NCBI GenBank assembly: GCA_038502055.1
Contig: JAXRKN010000036.1
Span: forward strand, 4,588,001 to 4,652,000
DNA length: 64,000 nucleotides
Direction: 5' to 3'
Source: Tanytarsus gracilentus
Lineage: Eukaryota; Arthropoda; Insecta; Diptera; Chironomidae
Shown here in pieces: positions 58,301-64,000 of this stretch (position 1 is its first letter; each line of letters opens with the position of its first letter). Both the position numbers and the translations under genes were made by a program. Below the pieces are notes generated by a model. The model saw only the letters and a program-made list of their open reading frames with translations. It was not told where the DNA came from and did not search any database.

Positions 58301-61300
58301 TAACTGTCAATAATCCTTCATAATTCCTCGTGAACGAGATTTAAAAAAATCTTGCATGAAAAAGTTTTTGTGATGCCTCCGACATTCGCGCCTTGTTAAC
58401 GAGTTAAAAATGTATAAAATTGTTGTGAAATAAATTGCAGCATTAGGACTGCATTTCAGTTTAGTGAGCAGGTTCGGGCATTTGAAAACTTTATATTTTC
58501 GGCTGATTTTAAATTTTTTTAATTTTTTAAATATGAAAATTAAAATAAAATTGAATTATATTAAAATGACATCACTTGAATTTACAAGGGATAATTACCA
58601 CAATAAACGGTGAAGTACGAGAAATTATGGTGCTTTGATTACTGCTCTGTTTTAAAATATGATGAAAACGTGAAGTAATTGACGATGTGGTAAAAACTTT
58701 TATTTTCGGCAAAATTCACACTCACCGACAAAAGGCATAATAATCATGATGATATTTTTATGCGCCACGCTTAGGTGCGAAATACGCCCTTTCTTCGCAC
58801 AAAAAAACATTGCATATACATATTATGGTGCTGCATATCAAAGAGTGATGTATATGGCACCTAATTACATTACTGAAATTATATGAAGTGCATTTAGCGA
58901 GCTCCAAAAATATGTGTAAATTATGGACTCTCAAATGTTAAATGGCACTTTTTGCTCAAAACAGAGGCGAGCGGAAAAAATCGCTGGTCAATGACTAAAA
59001 AAGTGCATGTACATTATTCAATTAACTTTAATTGAGATTTATCTCGAGTCATTTTTCGATGCTAACAAGAGAGAATGCAGAAGAATTTAGAAAGATTGCA
59101 ATATTTTTTAGAAGGGATTTTCGGGAGGTCTTTAGCATAATCTTATCTCACATCAGCCATCGTTCAGTGCTGCTCCACACACACGCATGATTTGCATGTA
59201 ATTTACATTATTCATGTCCAAATCCACACACACGTAGCAATAGCCCGGTAGCAGCCACAAAAAAGGGTGGACATTTTAAGTCTAAAATCATAAATTTCGA
59301 TTGCCGTCTTCATAAACATTTCAATTTTGTCAATTTGGAGAGGAAAATGTCTCTTTTAATCTCATCTGCTTTTGAATTTATCTTTCATTTTGGCTGAAAG
59401 AAAAATGAGAGCTAAAAACTAGGCGATTTCAATTGTAATACACATTTTTTGTCGTTATGTTTGCGAAAATGCATAAATGAGATCTTCTTTTGACTTGAGG
59501 TTATTACCGGTTGACTTGAAGTGAGTTCCCAGTTGGAAAAATTTACTAATTAATAAATTTTTCACATATTTTAAGAGATAAGCATTTTGTAAGTTGTTAC
59601 TTAAATTTTCTCACTGGGTTATGGCATCATTACCTCATGCCTTCTTATGTTCTCTTCTTTTTCTGCCTCCGTCCGAGTGCAACCTGTAATTATTTGATTT
59701 TTATCGTTTCATCTTTCTTTCTCGAATGTACGCGCGCGTTTATTTAAAAGTAAGCGAATATATGCATTTTTCACTGTCTGTCGTGCATCCGAATTTCGAT
59801 CATACACTGTGCTGTATGTGCATTATAAAAATTCTAATTACAGCGTGTACGATTAGATGATGTTGAAAGTTCTTTAAAAATCCAGAAGTTCATTAATCTA
59901 ATGAATCACTTTCGATAAATGGCAACGAAGGTTGATGATGGGTAGCGGACTGGCATGCATTGTGATATATTAATATGTACCGACAATTGAAAATGTAAGA
60001 AGCCGTTTCAACAGCGAATAAAATATTGATCTAAATTACATGTAATCTCGCATCATTATAAATTTTTGCAAGCAAGAGTGAAAACTGAGATTAACGAGAG
60101 TGTTGCATTCAAACTTGAAGATTTTCATTTCATGATTGTAAGAATTTTTCAACATTTTAAACTTTAACAAATTCTCTCATCATCATTCTGACATTATGCA
60201 TTCATCCCAATAAGATAGATTTATTCCAAACATTTTGTCGTCGGCTATTTTTTTCCTCAATCCTCCTTAATTCGCTTTCGATTTCAACTCAATTAAATTG
60301 GCATCTTTTTGATTTCATTCTCTTACTTTGCGACATATTTCCATCATATGGGTGGCATCGAAGAGATGAACATAAATTAAGATGCATTAGAGCTCATAAT
60401 TTAAATTTTAAATTTTTCGAGGATTTTCGTTAAATTCAAATTTAAAAATCAATCAAATCATCTTCCTAGCCAGTGTGTGGATATTTTGCATTGCATCCGA
60501 CTGATTTGAATATAGAAATCCATCATGTGAACAACAATAGATGCCGATTTTGAGAAATTTCCATTCACAAAATGCAATTTTTTTGATATGCGATTGATTG
60601 ATGATCGATGAAAGCGATGCATCGGCCATAAAAGTTTTGAAATTTCATACGTAATTCTTTATCAGCTTCTAATGCATGCATTTTCTAACATAATAATAAA
60701 TTTCAGACGATACTGATCGCGATCCGATTGTATGCAGCTCCCGGAGTGAATTTTATTGAATGGGAAATTTTCAAGGCGTGAGAAGTTAAGGAACTTTTTG
60801 ATGGACAGAAAAGTTTACATTTTTGATATTTTCCTTCAAAATTTAAATCCAACCTTTCTCATTAGAAAATCTCCGCCCACAAAAAAATATAATATGCAAA
60901 TTTTATCTTTCGCACATTAATCCCTAAGTCAACAGAAGTCCAAAAAAGCTGAAATAAAAATTGCATATAAGCAACAATACATTGTGTGTGCTGTGTGGCA
61001 CACTTCAGCTTCTTATCAGTACAGTAAAAAAATGATTATTTGCTAATTCTTATGAAAAGTAAATATTAGGCGGCGCACGACGGCAATTTAGCTTGTAAAT
61101 AAAAATTGGATTTCTTTTTGCCCTCTTTTCATCTAAGTTTCTTATTAGAACTTTTTTTGCACCGGATCTCGGCAATTTTTTTCATGCGGTTTTCTCATTA
61201 TGATGAAATTAACTGATTTAATGAAGAATTAGATAAGAGCCAAAAATAATTTAATGGATAATTTGAAGAGATTATTATGGATGATTTTAATTTGGATTTT

Positions 61301-64000
61301 TAAAACTTTTCAATTTTAATGAAATTTTTTAGAAGATAAATTTATTTAGGAGTTTAAAGTTTAATTTTCCTTGACGTGATCAATCCATGAACTTTTTTTG
61401 TAAATTGTTTTAAATTATCCCGCGATTTGTTTTACCCTAATTTTCGATCCTTTTTTGTTTTAAACGCTTTAAATTTATTTTTTTCAAGGATATGCAAGAA
61501 ATTTTCAACCTTGTATTGATTGAAAAAACAATTTCATGCTCGGTTTAACTCTCTTTTGAAAGTGTGAAATTAAAATAACCACTTTTTTGGTTTGCACATC
61601 TGCATTTTTACATCATGGGGAAAAATCCTTTAAACCTTTCGATTGCCTCAAAAATGTTGTCGCAAGATTTATCAAACACCGAAGCCATGTTTGGTGATCG
61701 CTTTAATCCTTCCGTTTTTCGGTGTTTGCAGAAAAGAAAAACTCTTTCATGTCAGTTTGAATTGATTTATGGCACGGTGACTGTATATAGAAAGTGAGGG
61801 TGGTCCTTATGCGGTTTTCTGACTATAAATTTTTTATTACTTTTTTTGCCTTTGCGAAAATTATATTTTAACGCCCACTTATTGGTGCCAATAAAAGTTT
61901 TGACTCTGAGCATATTTTTACGACTGTCGAAGCCATCTGTAAAAAATTTCTGTGATTTTTCACATCTTTTAGAATGAATTCATCGCAGCACGTGACTATT
62001 CATACAAATTTACAGCGTGACATTAATAAAAAAAATTAAAATTTTAATCTCACATCAATAAAAATAAAATTTATGGAAAAAAGGAAGAATTGAAGCAAGA
62101 AATAGGATCTCTTCAGAAAAGAATAATCATGAAGCGAAGAGGAACTTCACTCTATTCATGTTCCGAAAAATGCGAGACGAACAAAAGAAATTCACACAAG
62201 AGCAAAAAGGAACTTGTCTGTGAATGGTTAAGAAAAAAGGAAATTTCCGGTCAAAAGTGCAGCAAAGAGATGAATAAGCGAGAGAGGAAGGATATATGGT
62301 GACAAATTTGGTTATTCATACGAAGCCTTTCTAGTGTCTTTAACAAATTTCTTCTTGTCTCTTGAAAAATATTTCAATGCTCCATAAATTCCTATTAAAA
62401 CCATGCGATAATCAATTTTTTGTTGTGCCGCTCTGAAATTATTATTTTTTATGACTTCAAGATGACGACGGCATTTTTGAGTAAAAGATCTGCAAAAATT
62501 GATTTAAATTCTATGTCAAAGAGAAATTTCTTCACTGTCAGATTAACATTTGACACCTTCATAGGTGAACATTTTTTTCATTTCAAAAATATTCAAGGAA
62601 TTTTAAATTGTCCTACTGTGCATGTAGCCGAATGCATAAAAATGCCGAAGGATCATTTAAATTCAAATTTAGAGCACATAAGGAGCGCATCGAAAATCGA
62701 CACCGCCTAGAGAAATTCTTGTGAGCCATCTGTGTGGTCTTTCAACGTTGCGTCATGTGGATGCACTTTTACTTCATCTGATTATTAATTTAAATAAAAT
62801 TTCATTAACATCATATAGTCACTCACCGTTTCGTCGTTCTCTGATTTTTCATGGTCGTTTAATAGAGTTTTATGATCCGCTGCTGCTCATCATCATGCAT
62901 CGTTGTCTGGACATGTGCTATGCAACGATTTTATAGAAAAGAACAAAAAGGGGAAAAAGAGTGCAAGGGACGTCATTTTATTTTCAAACTTCAACCGAAG
63001 ATTTACGAAACTATTTTAAAAATTAAATCATAATATATCAAGAATTTTAAAATATTTATTGACCGCACTTGGGATTTTATGAATAAGAATCTTGTATGAA
63101 GAAATAATCTGATTAGAATAAAATAGAAATTATAAACCAATAAAATAATTAATAGCATCTCAATCATCATTGGACCGTGGCGCGCGAGAGATGATAATCT
63201 AATTCCCGTGTTTGTTTTTGATTCTCTAGTCTAATGCTAATGAATTTGATGCTGTGTGATATGGAATTTTATGGTAATTCCTCCAAACTCAAGCTTTAGA
63301 ATTAATTTTTATGAGCGATTAAGATCAGAATGCATCTCAATGGAAAATCTCTTCACACATGTGCCACACAATGGTCAGAAATCAACGCATCAAAAAAAGC
63401 CATTAATTCTTGAGGTGATTTTTTCGTAGAAAAAGGACATTGCTCAGGAACGTGTAAAATTTGATGTGTTTATTAATAAATGTCCAAAAGAAGCATTGAA
63501 AAAGAAGAAAAAATGTCTTTTGTAAATTTTCGCTCTTTTGTTGTTTATCCGACCACAATGATCTCTATGCGCACACACAGCATAGAGGATTTACTATTGT
63601 CCACTGCAAAAATTGTAAACTATAATCATAAATCTATGCAGTCGCCATTCAATAGTGCACACACATTCGGCTTGCGATATTCCTGAATATAAAGAGAAAT
63701 ATCGCTCCATTGTGTCCATGCACTTTTAGAAAAAAAGAGAATGGTAAAAAGTGACCGATAAAAAATGATCGTGACGCGATTCGGCAAATATTTTATTTTG
63801 CTTTAACATTCTATAGAAAAGAAAGGTCATCAATAAAATGTAAAAGAAATTTTCAAAGACTTTGAAGTTAGAAAAAAATATTTCAAAAATCTACTAAATA
63901 TTTAGCAACGTTCAATAAATTATGAAAATACTCCAATTACACCTTGAGTTTTACAACACTTAAAAACAGGAAGTCAAAATATTTAAATTTCATTTTATTG
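58301..64000. other. Non-coding region to the window end
   Basis: AT-rich, with no supportable gene, RNA or repeat. The next achaete-scute family gene, if the complex continues in this direction, must lie beyond the window. Confidence 0.35.

Noticed and set aside
62090..62302. Lys/Arg-rich 70-codon frame
   Set aside because: Low-complexity translation of purine-rich sequence, with no supporting context.

Overview
The window is AT-rich nuclear DNA from an insect, most probably a dipteran. Coding exons are interrupted by short GT-AG introns of about 50-60 bases plus one longer intron of about 1.2 kb. The encoded proteins are closest in motif content to fly proteins. There are no prokaryotic features, and I found no tRNA, rRNA or CRISPR array by eye. 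The species cannot be fixed from sequence reading alone; a nematoceran fly is a guess.

Layout. 0-6 kb is gene-dense: a mitochondrial methylglutaconyl-CoA hydratase (AUH, + strand), then on the - strand a ceramide synthase (schlank type), an intronless secreted 8-cysteine protein that I do not recognise, and a TMEM41B-type scramblase. 6-15 kb is non-coding except for a decayed poly(A)-tailed retrotransposon insertion (about 11.13-12.58 kb) that carries only a frameshifted ORF1. 15-18.4 kb holds a five-exon monocarboxylate transporter (SLC16 type), with a 72-codon upstream ORF just before it. 19.9-23.8 kb holds two divergent CYP4G cytochrome P450 genes sharing a short intergenic region. One has three exons and resembles Drosophila Cyp4g1. 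The other has no introns and shares near-identical DNA tracts with its partner. 35.8-37.1 kb holds asense (ase), an intronless bHLH neural-precursor gene. The remaining sequence, 23.8-35.5 kb and 37.1-64 kb, has no gene I can support. It does contain a 120-bp minisatellite element (38.9-40.1 kb) and a 1.83-kb foldback DNA transposon with about 380-bp inverted repeats and an intact 8-bp target duplication (51.1-53.0 kb).

How it fits together. The ase/Cyp4g neighbourhood matches the distal flank of the Drosophila achaete-scute complex, where asense and Cyp4g1 lie close together. The large empty flanks of ase are therefore best read as candidate neural enhancer territory. In support, the ase 3' UTR carries a 12/13 match to the 'proneural box', the ase upstream region carries a Hairy-type GCACGCGAC site next to an E-box, and three strict Su(H) sites lie within 1.25 kb downstream of ase. 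The CYP4G pair probably makes cuticular hydrocarbons in oenocytes. The other genes are metabolic or membrane genes with no evident operon-like relation.
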